From assembly GCF_020524545.1 (NCBI RefSeq), contig NZ_JAIVLG010000006.1:124001-188000 (forward strand): DNA of 64,000 nt, read 5' to 3'. The translations under genes were made by a program, and so were the position numbers. Below, one piece after another: positions 1 to 7,998 of this stretch; the stretch's first letter is position 1; the number at the start of each line of letters is the position of its first letter. This stretch comes from Microbacterium paraoxydans. GTDB lineage: Bacteria; Actinomycetota; Actinomycetes; Actinomycetales; Microbacteriaceae. Under the pieces are notes generated by a model. It saw only the letters and a program-made list of their open reading frames with translations. It had not been told where the DNA came from and ran no database searches.

Positions 1-322
1 CCACCGACTTGATGTACTCGGACTGCGCGTCCTGGATGCGCTGTGCCTGTGCGGCGCTGCGCTCACCCATGCCGCGTCCGCGCGCGATGAGGTACACGAG
101 GGCGGTGACGATGGGGAAGAAGAGCAGGAAGATCACCCACACCGCCTTCCACCACCCGTTGAGCTTGTGGTCGCGGAACAGGTCGCCGATGATCGCGACG
201 AGCACGAACAGGTAGCTGACGAAGACGAAGATCGTCAGGAACCACCAGATGATGTCCCAGAACGAACCCCAGAAGCCCTGGTACTCGTAGCTGATCGGGG
301 TGATGGTCTCGAGAAGTCGCAT
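1..322 (-). CDS. PLDc_N/SHOCT-type membrane protein (3' end beyond the window)
   Basis: The reading frame begins at ATG 322 and stays open to the left edge, so the C-terminus is missing; 107 residues are visible. Two strongly hydrophobic segments (about residues 24-48 and 58-80) flank a short charged loop with HKLNGWWK, the layout of the phospholipase D nuclease N-terminal (PLDc_N) domain. A charged helix follows (ARGRGMGERSAAQAQ), as in small actinobacterial membrane proteins that end in a SHOCT domain; that end is not visible here. It is probably an inner-membrane protein of unknown role. No enzyme motif is seen, and the family name does not imply phospholipase activity. Confidence 0.75.
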   Translation of the reverse strand, partial: MRLLETITPISYEYQGFWGSFWDIIWWFLTIFVFVSYLFVLVAIIGDLFRDHKLNGWWKAVWVIFLLFFPIVTALVYLIARGRGMGERSAAQAQRIQDAQSEYIKSV

Positions 323-344
323 GTCTGTTCCCTTCAGAGCGACG

Positions 345-360
345 GTGAGCAACAGCTCAC
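345..360 (-). terminator. Short hairpin after manD (weak terminator candidate)
   Basis: GTGAGC (345-350) and GCTCAC (355-360) form a 6-bp stem with an AACA loop, 47 bases beyond the manD stop. No U-tract is visible, so termination is only a guess from position. Confidence 0.35.
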
Positions 361-406
361 GGTATCGTCGCGCGACCCTCGAACGCCATAGCGGATGTCG
401 AAGATG

Positions 407-1645
407 TCACCAGTCGTGAACGGTCCCGTCGCGCAGGCGGTTGTACGGCAGATAGGCCCGCTCGTACGGATACCTGCCCGCTTCGTCGATGTCGAGCTCG
501 ACTCCGAGGCCGGGCTTGTCGCCGGGGTGCAGGCAGCCGTCGGACCAGGTGAACGATTGCTGGAACACCTGGTCGGTGCGTGCACCGTGCTGCATGTACT
601 CCTGGATCCCGAAGTTGTGGATCGACAGTCCCAGATGCATCGCCGCGGCCATGCCGACCGGGGAGATGTCGGTCGGGCCGTGCATGCCGGACTTGATCTG
701 GTACATCGCCGCGTAGTCGAGGGTCTTCTTCAGGGCGCTGATGCCGCCCATGTGGGTGACCGCGCCGCGGACGTAGTCGATGAGCTGTTCGCGGATGAGG
801 TCCTTGAAGTCCCAGACCGTGTTGAAGATCTCGCCGATCGCCAGCGGGGTCGTGGTGTGCCGACGGACCAGACGCAGCGCCTCCTGGTTCTCGGCGGGGG
901 TGCAGTCCTCCAACCAGAACAGGTCGTACGGCTCCAGGTCCTTCCCCAGCCGCGCGGCCTGGATGGGCGTCATCCGGTGGTGTCCGTCGTGAAGCAGCGG
1001 CAGGTCGGGGCCGAACTCGCCGCGCACGGCCTCGAACACGCCGGGCAGGTGATTCAGATAGGCGCGGGTGTCCCAGTCCTCCTCCACGGGCTTCGCGCCG
1101 CGGCGGGCGGGCTCGTGGTCGTAGCGGGCCTCGCCGCCGAACGTGTCGGCAGTCTGCGAGGCGATGCCGTAGATCGCCTTGAGGCCGGGCACGCCGGTCT
1201 GCACCCGGATCGCCCGGTACCCCTGCTCCTGGTGCGCTCGGATCGAGTCGAACAGCTCGGGCAGCTCCTTGCCGGAGGCGTGCCCGTACGCCAGCAGCCC
1301 GTTGCGGGAGGCCCCGCCGAGCAGCTGATACACCGGGAGGCCGGCGACCTTGCCCTTGATGTCCCACAGCGCCATGTCGACGGCCGCGATCGCGGCCATC
1401 GTGACGGGTCCGCGACGCCAGTAGGCGCTGCGGTACAGGAACTGCCAGGTGTCCTCGATCCGCGACTCGTCGGCACCGATCAGCAGAGGCACGACGTGCT
1501 CGGTCAGGTAGGCGACCACGGCGAGCTCGCGCCCGTTCAGGGTCGCATCGCCGAGTCCCGTCACCCCGTCCGCGGTCGTGAGCTTGAGGGTGACGAAATT
1601 GCGGTCGGGGCTGGTGACGATCACCTCGGCCTTGTCGATGGTCAT
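407..1645 (-). CDS. manD: D-mannonate dehydratase of the enolase superfamily (ManD type)
   Basis: This 412-residue protein is in the mandelate racemase/enolase superfamily. Predicted metal ligands are D220, E246 and E272, with the 26-residue spacing known for ManD. R147 and Y159, in the stretch [13 protein letters not shown], lie at the numbers known for the catalytic Arg/Tyr pair of active ManD enzymes. The expected reaction is D-mannonate to 2-keto-3-deoxy-D-gluconate in the cytoplasm. ATG 1645 overlaps the stop of the NagA-like gene (ATGA), so translation is probably coupled in a nagB-nagA-manD operon. A fructuronate reductase at 11.3-12.6 kb could supply mannonate. Some ManD-family (RspA-like) members have weak activity; the intact residues argue for the active type. 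Confidence 0.88.
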   Translation of the reverse strand: MTIDKAEVIVTSPDRNFVTLKLTTADGVTGLGDATLNGRELAVVAYLTEHVVPLLIGADESRIEDTWQFLYRSAYWRRGPVTMAAIAAVDMALWDIKGKVAGLPVYQLLGGASRNGLLAYGHASGKELPELFDSIRAHQEQGYRAIRVQTGVPGLKAIYGIASQTADTFGGEARYDHEPARRGAKPVEEDWDTRAYLNHLPGVFEAVRGEFGPDLPLLHDGHHRMTPIQAARLGKDLEPYDLFWLEDCTPAENQEALRLVRRHTTTPLAIGEIFNTVWDFKDLIREQLIDYVRGAVTHMGGISALKKTLDYAAMYQIKSGMHGPTDISPVGMAAAMHLGLSIHNFGIQEYMQHGARTDQVFQQSFTWSDGCLHPGDKPGLGVELDIDEAGRYPYERAYLPYNRLRDGTVHDW

Positions 1646-2826
1646 GCGATCCCTCCTGCGGTGGCGTGTGCACCGGTCGTCGTCTCGATGAGCTCGCCGG
1701 CGATGCGCACCTCGCGCGGGCGGATGCAGGCATCTCCGGGCGCCCAGTCGAACAGCAGCACGTCCGCGCGCGCCCCGATGGTCCAGTGCGGGCCGTCGGC
1801 GAGGACCGCGGCCGGTGCCGCGCTCGCGAGCCGCATCGCCGTGCCCAGAGACCCCGTCACGCGCGCGACGGTCGCGACACCCACGTCGAGCGTCTGCACC
1901 GATCCGGCGAGGAACCCGGTCGAGACGTGCCGCAGAGCGCCGTCCTCGGCGAGGTACACACCGCCACCGACGGTGGACAGGCCGCCATCGCGGAGGGCGG
2001 CGGGAGTGGCCACGGCGTCGCTCACGAGGAACACTCCGTGGTCGCGCTTGGCGGCGATCATGGTCGCGAGCGTCGCATCGGGGAGGTGGTGTCCGTCGGC
2101 GATGACCCCGGCGGTCAGGCGGGACTCGGCGAGCTGCGTCCACAGGTAGTTCGGATGCCGCGGGAGAACGGCGTGCGCGCCGTTGCCGAGGTGCGTGGAG
2201 AGGGTGGCCCCCGCGTCGACCACGGCGGCGATCTCGGCGTCGGATGCGTGGGTGTGCCCGACCGCGACCCGCACCCCGTGGGCGACGAGGAATCGCGTCG
2301 CCTCGATCGAACCGGGGTGATGCGGCGACAGGGTCACCACGCGCAGCAGTCCGGGTGCGGCATCCAGCCAGGTCTGCAGCTCGGCGGTCGACGGTGGCCG
2401 GATGTGGGCGACGGGGTGCACCCCGCGCGGACCGTCCTGTTCGGACAGGCTCGGACCCTCCACGTGGATGCCGGCGACCGCGCGCGAGGCCTCGGTCGAG
2501 GTGCGCACCGCCTCTCCGATCGCACGGATGCGGGCGCGCATCTCCTCGTCGGACGCGGTGATCACGGTCGGCAGGAAGCTGGTCACCCCGCGCGCGGCGA
2601 GCGAGTGCGCCATGGCGGAGATCTGCGCCGGATCCGGTTCGGCGGCGTTGGCGTCGCCGTCGAGATGTCCGTTGACCTGCAGGTCGATCAGACCGGGACC
2701 GATCCAGGGTGCGCGCTCCCCGGGGTCGACGGTGGGCGTGAGAGAGCGGATGCGGCCGTGTTCGATCGCGACCTCGAGCCCTCCGGCGCCGAGCGCGTTC
2801 CGGCCGCGCAGGGTCTCGATGCTCAT
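1642..2826 (-). CDS. NagA-like amidohydrolase (variant N-acetylglucosamine-6-phosphate deacetylase)
   Basis: The 394-residue protein follows the NagA order: [11 protein letters not shown] near residues 43-53, metal Glu in HVEGP (E123), metal His in VGHTHA (H191) and THLGNG (H212), and the catalytic Asp in LVSD (D270). Two motifs depart from classical NagA: THLGNG replaces THLFNAM, and the usual Gly-rich stretch after DLQVNG reads HLDGDAN. The likely reaction is deacetylation of a 6-phosphorylated N-acetyl amino sugar, but the substrate may differ from GlcNAc-6-P. It overlaps the NagB-like gene upstream and manD downstream by four bases each. ATG 2826 is chosen because it gives that overlap and the expected N-terminus. 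Confidence 0.8.
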   Translation of the reverse strand: MSIETLRGRNALGAGGLEVAIEHGRIRSLTPTVDPGERAPWIGPGLIDLQVNGHLDGDANAAEPDPAQISAMAHSLAARGVTSFLPTVITASDEEMRARIRAIGEAVRTSTEASRAVAGIHVEGPSLSEQDGPRGVHPVAHIRPPSTAELQTWLDAAPGLLRVVTLSPHHPGSIEATRFLVAHGVRVAVGHTHASDAEIAAVVDAGATLSTHLGNGAHAVLPRHPNYLWTQLAESRLTAGVIADGHHLPDATLATMIAAKRDHGVFLVSDAVATPAALRDGGLSTVGGGVYLAEDGALRHVSTGFLAGSVQTLDVGVATVARVTGSLGTAMRLASAAPAAVLADGPHWTIGARADVLLFDWAPGDACIRPREVRIAGELIETTTGAHATAGGIA

Positions 2827-3605
2827 CGCGCCGCCTGCACGGCTTCGATCGCGGCGGGATGCAGCAGAGAGGCGGCGTCGCGGTCGACGTGGACCTCGCA
2901 GCGGGAGTGCCGGCGCAGCACGGTGCAGGGCCAATGCGCGCTGATCGGCTCTTCCACGAGAGCCCTGACGGCCTCGGCCTTCCGGGCATCCGGCACCGCG
3001 CACACCAAGTGGGCGCCGGCCATGAGCGCGGGGATGGTGAGGGTGAGCGCATGGGTCGGCACGGCGTCGAGGGTATCGAAGCACTCGTCGTCGACCTGCT
3101 GCACGCGGCTGGCGAGGTCGAGCTGCACGGTGCGCACGGGGCACGGGTCGGTGAGGTCGGCGTCGGGCGGGTCGTTGAACGCGATGTGCCCGTTCACCCC
3201 GATGCCCAGGCACACGAGGTCGACCGGGCCCTCGTCGAGCAGGGCGGAGTACTCCGCGATGGCCGCCTGCGTGCCCTGCTCCGTGCGCATCGGGTGGAAC
3301 GCGGCGGCCCGCACGACGTCGACCAGATGGGCCCGCAGCCAGTTGCCGAAGCGCTGGGGAGCCTCGGCGTCGAGTCCGAGGTACTCGTCCATGTGCAGCA
3401 CGGTGATGCGGTCCCAGGGTACGTCGGGCTCCGCGGCGAGAGCGCGGTAGACGTCGAGCTGGCTGGGGGCCGCGGCGGCGATCATGCGCGCCGATCCGCG
3501 AGCGGCCACGGCTTCGCGCAAGGTCCGGGCCGCGGAGCGCGCGGCAGCGGCACCCATCGCGGTGCGGTCGGGATGGGTGTGCAGGGCGAACGTCGTCGTG
3601 CTCAT
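2823..3605 (-). CDS. NagB-like glucosamine-6-phosphate deaminase
   Basis: The 260-residue protein of the glucosamine-6-phosphate isomerase/6-phosphogluconolactonase fold has HMDEYLGL (D73, E74) and [13 protein letters not shown] (H140), the two active-site blocks of NagB. The N-terminal phosphate-binding loop, normally Gly/Thr rich, reads [14 protein letters not shown], an atypical form. It would isomerise and deaminate an amino-sugar 6-phosphate to a ketose phosphate plus ammonium. It is first in the leftward nagB-nagA-manD operon, behind a promoter with a LacI operator. The -10 box lies eight bases before ATG 3605, so the transcript may be leaderless. Confidence 0.82.
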   Translation of the reverse strand: MSTTTFALHTHPDRTAMGAAAARSAARTLREAVAARGSARMIAAAAPSQLDVYRALAAEPDVPWDRITVLHMDEYLGLDAEAPQRFGNWLRAHLVDVVRAAAFHPMRTEQGTQAAIAEYSALLDEGPVDLVCLGIGVNGHIAFNDPPDADLTDPCPVRTVQLDLASRVQQVDDECFDTLDAVPTHALTLTIPALMAGAHLVCAVPDARKAEAVRALVEEPISAHWPCTVLRRHSRCEVHVDRDAASLLHPAAIEAVQAAR

Positions 3606-3613
3606 GATTCGCT

Positions 3614-3641
3614 AGAGTAATGCAACCGCTTGCAAAGTCAA
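3614..3641 (-). promoter_or_regulatory. Promoter of the nagB-nagA-manD operon
   Basis: On the minus strand TTGACT (3641-3636) and TACTCT (3619-3614) are 16 bases apart and fit -35 and -10 boxes. The spacer holds the LacI operator. The predicted transcription start is at or within a few bases of the A of ATG 3605, and no ribosome binding site is present. Confidence 0.6.
3621..3634. promoter_or_regulatory. LacI-family operator TGCAACCGCTTGCA
   Basis: The palindromic half-sites TGCAA/TTGCA surround a central CG, the layout of LacI/GalR operators. The site fills the spacer of the nagB promoter and lies 110 bases before the divergent LacI gene, its likely binder. Related sites lie at 4776, 7903, 12710 and, more weakly, 13861. 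Confidence 0.7.
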
Positions 3642-3744
3642 GCCCCAGATCGAGGGGTGCCCCGGTGCGCGGCCACGGGTGGCGTCGGCGGGGAAGAGAA
3701 CGCGATCGCGCGCGGGACGGCGCCCCGGGCTTAGTGTGTGTGTC

Positions 3745-4761
3745 GTGACCGCCAACAGGAAGACGCCATCCGGATCAGCGACGATCGGCGACATCGCGGG
3801 TGTGGCCGGAGTGTCGCGCTCGACGGTGTCGCGCGCGTTCAGTCGGCCCGAACTGCTCAACCCCGAGACGGTCCGGCGGGTCAAGGCCGCGGCCGAAGAG
3901 CTCGGCTACGTGGTCAACCATGCTGCCCGTGCTCTCTCGACCGGCCGCTTCGGCAACGTCGCCGTCGTCGTCCCGGACATCGCCAACCCCTTCTTCCCGC
4001 CGCTGGTCCGGCGCGTGCAGACGCTGGCTGACGCGGCCGGGTACGCCGTGTTCCTCGGGGACTCCGACGAGATCGCCGACCGGGAGGCGAACCTCACCTC
4101 GCGGCTGAGCGCGCAGGTCGAGGGCTTCGTGCTCGCCTCTCCGCGCCTCGACGAGGAACGCATCCGCGAACTCGATGCGGCACGCCCCGTCGTGCTGGTC
4201 AACCGCGACATCGAGGGGCTCGCCCGGGTGCTCATCGATCCGAGCGGCGGTCTGGACGAGGCGGTCGCGCACCTGCACCGTCTGGGTCATGAACGCGTGG
4301 TCTATCTCTCGGGCCCGCGGGAGTCGTGGTCGGACCAGCAGCGCCGCGCGGCGCTCGCGAAGGCCGCGGAGCGTGCGCGACTCGAGGTGATCGTGCAGGA
4401 GCTGGGGCGCCCGAGTTCCGCGGGCGGACGGGACGCGGTCGGGGGCATCCTCGCCTCGGGGGCCACGGCCGTGATCGCGTTCGACGATGTCGTGGCGCAG
4501 GGCGTGATGGCGGGACTCGCGCTGCGCGGGGTCGATGTGCCCCGCGACATCAGCGTGATCGGCTGCGATGACACGCTCGCCTCCGGCACTCATCCGGCCC
4601 TCACCACGATCTCCGCCGCCTCAGCGGCTGCGGGCGATGCGGCGGCAGAACTGCTGCTGGGAGTGCTCTCCAGCGGCGAGCGCTCGGCTGCTCGCGTGAC
4701 GATCGCCACGCACCTGGTGGTCCGTGCCACGACGGAGGCCGCGCGACCGAGCACGACCTGA
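3745..4761 (+). CDS. LacI-family transcriptional regulator
   Basis: The 338-residue protein has an N-terminal helix-turn-helix (IGDIAGVAGVSRSTVSRAF, about residues 14-32), a hinge helix ending in ARALSTGR, and a periplasmic-binding-protein-like effector domain starting VAVVVPDIANPFF. GTG 3745 is chosen because the frame upstream is Arg-rich and lacks the LacI N-terminus. It is divergent from nagB and is followed by three oxidoreductase genes. It is the obvious candidate to bind the TGCAA-n4-TTGCA sites of this island, probably as a repressor relieved by a sugar from the pathway. The ligand cannot be read from sequence. Confidence 0.9.
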   Translation: MTANRKTPSGSATIGDIAGVAGVSRSTVSRAFSRPELLNPETVRRVKAAAEELGYVVNHAARALSTGRFGNVAVVVPDIANPFFPPLVRRVQTLADAAGYAVFLGDSDEIADREANLTSRLSAQVEGFVLASPRLDEERIRELDAARPVVLVNRDIEGLARVLIDPSGGLDEAVAHLHRLGHERVVYLSGPRESWSDQQRRAALAKAAERARLEVIVQELGRPSSAGGRDAVGGILASGATAVIAFDDVVAQGVMAGLALRGVDVPRDISVIGCDDTLASGTHPALTTISAASAAAGDAAAELLLGVLSSGERSAARVTIATHLVVRATTEAARPSTT

Positions 4762-4768
4762 CGACCGG

Positions 4769-4796
4769 TTGACACTGCAACCGGTCGCATGATTCA
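4769..4796 (+). promoter_or_regulatory. Promoter with LacI operator before the first Gfo/Idh/MocA gene
   Basis: TTGACA (4769-4774) is a perfect -35 box. The operator TGCAACCGGTCGCA (4776-4789) fills the spacer, and a weak -10 (GATTCA, 4791-4796) follows. A perfect 9-bp inverted repeat, CGACCGGTT (4762-4770) and AACCGGTCG (4779-4787), overlaps these elements. The -10 ends nine bases before ATG 4806, so the transcript is probably leaderless, as proposed for nagB. Confidence 0.5.
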
Positions 4797-4805
4797 CTGT
4801 CGCCC

Positions 4806-5807
4806 ATGCCTCGGATCGCGATCATCGGTGCCGCCCATCCGCACGTCGACTACGTGCTGGACGAGCTGGAGCGCGCAGACCGCGCCGCCTACGAGCTCGT
4901 CGGCGTGCAGGACGCCGACCGCGCGACAGCCGAGCACCACGCGGCCCGCTTCGGTGTTCCCGCCTTCGACAGCGCGGCGGAGCTGCTCGCCCTCGGCGTC
5001 GACGTCGCGGTGATCGCCGGCGTCTACGGCGACCGGGGAGACGACGTCGTCGCCGCGCTGCACGCCGGGGCGCACGTTCTCGCCGACAAGCCGCTGTGCA
5101 CCTCGCTCACCGGGCTCGAGCGGATCGAGATGGCTGCCGCAGAGTCCGGCCGCACCGTCAACCTCCTGCTCGAGAAGCGCGGCTACCCGGAGACACTCGC
5201 CGCCGAGGCCGTCGTGCGCGCCGGCGAGCTCGGCGACATCGTCGGGATCACCTCCTCCGGTCCGCACAAGCTCAAGCGGGACGAGCGGCCGAGCTGGTTC
5301 TTCCAGCGCGAGAGCTACGGCGGCATCCTCGCCGACCTGGCGGTGCACGACCTCGATGCCGCGCTGCTGTTCGCTCCGGCCGCGGCGGGCACCGTCTCCG
5401 GGGCGGTCTCGGCCCCGCTCGATGGCGCGGAGGGTTTCGCTCGCTTCGGCGCCGTCACGCTCACGACTTCGACCACCGTGGTCGCCGCCGAGGTGAGCTG
5501 GCTGACCCCGCGGGCCTCCGAGGTGCACGGCGACTACCGCCTGCGGCTGATCGGCACGCGTGGCACCGCCGAGCTCTTCTGGGCACGCGGGAGGGTCGAG
5601 GTGACGACCGACGAGCGCCCGCTGCGCGTGCTCGAGCTGCCGCCGGGCCGTCGTCCTGCCGAAGAGGCCCTCGATGCCTTCGCTGCGGGCCGGACGCCCG
5701 AGGTCGGCACCGTGACCTCCATCCTCGCGGCGCGGCTCGCACTGCTCGCTCAGGCCTCCGCCGACCAGGGCGGTGCGGTGCTCGACTGGGCGCACGCCGT
5801 CGACTGA
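4806..5807 (+). CDS. Gfo/Idh/MocA-family NAD(P)-dependent oxidoreductase (first of three)
   Basis: The 333-residue protein starts with a dinucleotide-binding fold (IAIIGAAHPHVDYV) and has the family's DKP motif at residues 94-96, whose Lys takes part in hydride transfer. The C-terminal alpha/beta domain contains GGILADLAVHDLDAAL. The family oxidises or reduces sugar and cyclitol hydroxyls. No Shine-Dalgarno sequence precedes ATG 4806, which fits a leaderless start. It is followed by two more family members that differ strongly from it, so they probably act at different steps rather than being recent duplicates. The substrate is unknown. Confidence 0.85.
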   Translation: MPRIAIIGAAHPHVDYVLDELERADRAAYELVGVQDADRATAEHHAARFGVPAFDSAAELLALGVDVAVIAGVYGDRGDDVVAALHAGAHVLADKPLCTSLTGLERIEMAAAESGRTVNLLLEKRGYPETLAAEAVVRAGELGDIVGITSSGPHKLKRDERPSWFFQRESYGGILADLAVHDLDAALLFAPAAAGTVSGAVSAPLDGAEGFARFGAVTLTTSTTVVAAEVSWLTPRASEVHGDYRLRLIGTRGTAELFWARGRVEVTTDERPLRVLELPPGRRPAEEALDAFAAGRTPEVGTVTSILAARLALLAQASADQGGAVLDWAHAVD

Positions 5808-5853
5808 TCCTCCCGCCCCCGCCGACTCCCCACCCCTCACGACAGGAGCCACC

Positions 5854-6885
5854 ATGACCGAACCGCTGCGTATCGCCGTCGTCGGCGCGGGGGTGATCGG
5901 CGCCGTCCATGCCCGCCTTGTCGCAGCACTCGGAGACGAGGGGCGTCTCGTGGCCGTCGTCGACGTCGACGAGGAGCGCGGGCGCGCGCTCGCCGCCGCC
6001 CACGATGTGCCTTTCCATTCCTCGGCCGCAGAGGCCTACCGGGGAGAGCAGATCGACATCGCATCGATCTGCCTGCCCAGCGCCTTCCACGCGGATGCGG
6101 TCGTCGAGGCGCTGGAGGCGGGGGTGGACGTGATCGTCGAGAAGCCGATCGACGTGACCCTCGATGCGGCCGACCGTGTCCAGGCTGCGGAGCGCGCCAC
6201 CGGACGCACCGTCTCGGTCATCAGTCAGCGCCGCTTCCAGCCGGTCGCCTCGTTCATCCGCCGGTCGATCGATCAGGGGGCGCTCGGACGGGTGACCTCG
6301 GGTGTCGTCGAGTCGGCGTTCTTCCGGCCGCAGGAGTACTACGAGTCGGGGGACTGGCGGGGGACGGCGTCGATCGACGGCGGCGGTGCGCTCATGAACC
6401 AGGGCATCCACGCGCTCGACCTGCTGCTGTGGATGCTCGGCACCCCGGTCTCGGTGAGCGCGAAGACGGGTCGTCTCGCACACGAGGGCATCGAGGTCGA
6501 GGACGTCGCCGGCGCCACGATCGAGTTCGAGAGCGGCGCGATCGGCCTGCTGCTGGCGAGCACCGCCGCCTATCCGGGGCTCCCGGTCCGGCTCGCCGTG
6601 CACGGGTCCGCGGGCACTGCGGTCATGGAGAACGACGGCCTGTCCTTCTTCTCCTCCGCGACCGCTGCCGAGCCCGCACCCGACACGCTCGTCGAGCATG
6701 CCGTGCCGGAGGGGTGGAGCGACGTCGACGTGGCGCATCATCGGCAGTACCTCGACGTCATCGCGGCGATCCGCGACGGGCGTCGTCCGGCGATCACCAC
6801 CGACGACGGGCGGCGCGCGCTCCAGGTCGTCCTCGCGGTCTACGAGTCGGCGCGCACGGGGCGTCCGGTCGATCTCCACGAGTGA
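5854..6885 (+). CDS. Gfo/Idh/MocA-family oxidoreductase (second of three)
   Basis: The 343-residue protein has a clear Rossmann motif (VVGAGVIGAVHARL, residues 9-22), the EKP catalytic Lys motif (96-98) and the second-domain motif GGGALMNQGIHALDLLLWMLG with the expected His/Asp. It is the most canonical of the three and resembles inositol or UDP-N-acetylhexosamine dehydrogenases of the family. AGGAG (5844-5848) precedes ATG 5854 at a normal distance. It lies 46 bases after the first oxidoreductase gene and is very likely cotranscribed with it. Confidence 0.88.
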   Translation: MTEPLRIAVVGAGVIGAVHARLVAALGDEGRLVAVVDVDEERGRALAAAHDVPFHSSAAEAYRGEQIDIASICLPSAFHADAVVEALEAGVDVIVEKPIDVTLDAADRVQAAERATGRTVSVISQRRFQPVASFIRRSIDQGALGRVTSGVVESAFFRPQEYYESGDWRGTASIDGGGALMNQGIHALDLLLWMLGTPVSVSAKTGRLAHEGIEVEDVAGATIEFESGAIGLLLASTAAYPGLPVRLAVHGSAGTAVMENDGLSFFSSATAAEPAPDTLVEHAVPEGWSDVDVAHHRQYLDVIAAIRDGRRPAITTDDGRRALQVVLAVYESARTGRPVDLHE

Positions 6886-6900
6886 AAGAGGATGAGGAAC

Positions 6901-7764
6901 ATGGAAACGAAGAACGTCGCGATCGTCGGCATCGAGAACAGTCATGCCGAGGAGATCATCCGCTACCTCAACGTCGAGCAGCCGTCCGACGTGCCCGTGC
7001 GCGTCGTGGCCCTGGTCGCGGGTGAGGACGAGCGCACGCGAGAGCTCGCGAGACTCGGAGGGATCGAGCGCATCGCCGCCGACTCCTCCGAGCTGCTCGG
7101 CAGCGTCGACGCCCTGATCGTGACCTCGCGCGACGGCGCGCAGCACCGGGCGCACGCGGTGCCGTTCCTCGAGGCGGGGACCCCCGTGTGGGTCGACAAG
7201 CCGCTCGCCGCGAGCATGGCCGATGCGCGGGAGATCCTCGCGGCGGCCGAGCGAGGAGGCACGACGCTCACCTCGTCATCCGCCCTGCGCTGGGTGGCCG
7301 ACACGGACGCCGTCGCCGAGGAGCTCGTGACGATCGGTGAGCTGCAGGCCGTCACGGTCACCGGCCCGGCGGATGCGGCGAGCCCGTACAGCGGCATCTT
7401 CTTCTACGGCATCCACATCGCCGACGTCGCCCAGCGCCTCGTGCCCGGCGAGCCGGAAGACGTCGAGGTGCAGCAGCTGCCCGGCGGCCTCGTCGCGCGG
7501 TACCGGGTCGGCGGAGTGCTGGTGACGCTCGAGTTCATCCGTCCGGACGGGGAGGGCCAGGTGCCGTTCCGCGCCACGGCGGTCGGCGGCCACGGCGTCG
7601 TCAGTCGCGACATCGTGCTCGGACACGACTACGTGCAACCCGGTGTCGACGCCTTCGCGCGCATGCTCGCGACCGGGGCGCGCCCGATCCCCGACGCCCA
7701 GCTCCTCGCACCGATCGCGGTGCTGGAGCAGGTCGCCACAGCGGGAGCGCCGCTGCCAGCCTGA
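6901..7764 (+). CDS. Gfo/Idh/MocA-family oxidoreductase (third of three, short form)
   Basis: The 287-residue protein is shorter than usual for the family (about 330-390). It keeps an N-terminal nucleotide fold (VAIVGIENSHAEEI) and a DKP motif (99-101). The C-terminal domain has FFYGIHIADVAQRL, where the family His/Asp pair is recognisable. ATG 6901 is preferred over ATG 6892 because GAGG at 6888-6891 sits at a workable distance only for the later codon. The gene follows the second oxidoreductase by 15 bases and ends the operon before the ABC importer. The short C-terminal domain may indicate a different substrate or partner. Confidence 0.8.
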   Translation: METKNVAIVGIENSHAEEIIRYLNVEQPSDVPVRVVALVAGEDERTRELARLGGIERIAADSSELLGSVDALIVTSRDGAQHRAHAVPFLEAGTPVWVDKPLAASMADAREILAAAERGGTTLTSSSALRWVADTDAVAEELVTIGELQAVTVTGPADAASPYSGIFFYGIHIADVAQRLVPGEPEDVEVQQLPGGLVARYRVGGVLVTLEFIRPDGEGQVPFRATAVGGHGVVSRDIVLGHDYVQPGVDAFARMLATGARPIPDAQLLAPIAVLEQVATAGAPLPA

Positions 7765-7896
7765 CCCGTGCAACGCAGTGCACACTCCCCCCTCGCATCG
7801 GGCAGCATCGAGGTGCGCCCGGTGCGGGACCGAGGTCCCAAAGCCCGGAAATACAACAGAAACACAACCGTTACACCCTATTCAATGAAGAAGCCC

Positions 7897-7925
7897 TTGT
7901 AATGCAACCGATTGCACGTTAGCGT
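7897..7925 (+). promoter_or_regulatory. Promoter with LacI operator before the sugar ABC importer
   Basis: TTGTAA (7897-7902) and TAGCGT (7920-7925) are 17 bases apart. The palindrome TGCAACCGATTGCA (7903-7916), with perfect TGCAA/TTGCA half-sites, fills the spacer. The arrangement matches the nagB and 4806 promoters, so one LacI protein probably controls all three. The spacer 7765-7998 also holds a small GTGCA...TGCAC palindrome at 7768-7783 and a 5-bp GGGAC/GTCCC hairpin near 7826. Confidence 0.6.
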
Positions 7926-7951
7926 GAGAAACGGTTGAACCACCCGTTCAT

Positions 7952-7972
7952 CGGGCACCCTCTCGGTGCCCG
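7952..7972 (+). other. Hairpin in the presumed 5' leader of the importer transcript
   Basis: CGGGCACC (7952-7959) and GGTGCCCG (7965-7972) form a perfect 8-bp stem with a 5-base loop. It ends 14 bases before the GGAGGA ribosome binding site (7987-7992) of the binding-protein gene. It could affect mRNA stability or translation; nothing identifies it as a riboswitch. Confidence 0.4.
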
Positions 7973-7998
7973 TCGAGGAAGACCATGGAGGAACGAGA

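Noticed and set aside
395..3450. Long plus-strand frames opposite manD, nagA and nagB
   Set aside because: They show no domain and no ribosome binding site, and lie wholly opposite well-supported genes.
7769..7782. TGCAACGCAGTGCA as another LacI operator of the first island
   Set aside because: The half-sites fit, but the central CG is displaced by one base compared with the other sites and no promoter boxes surround it.
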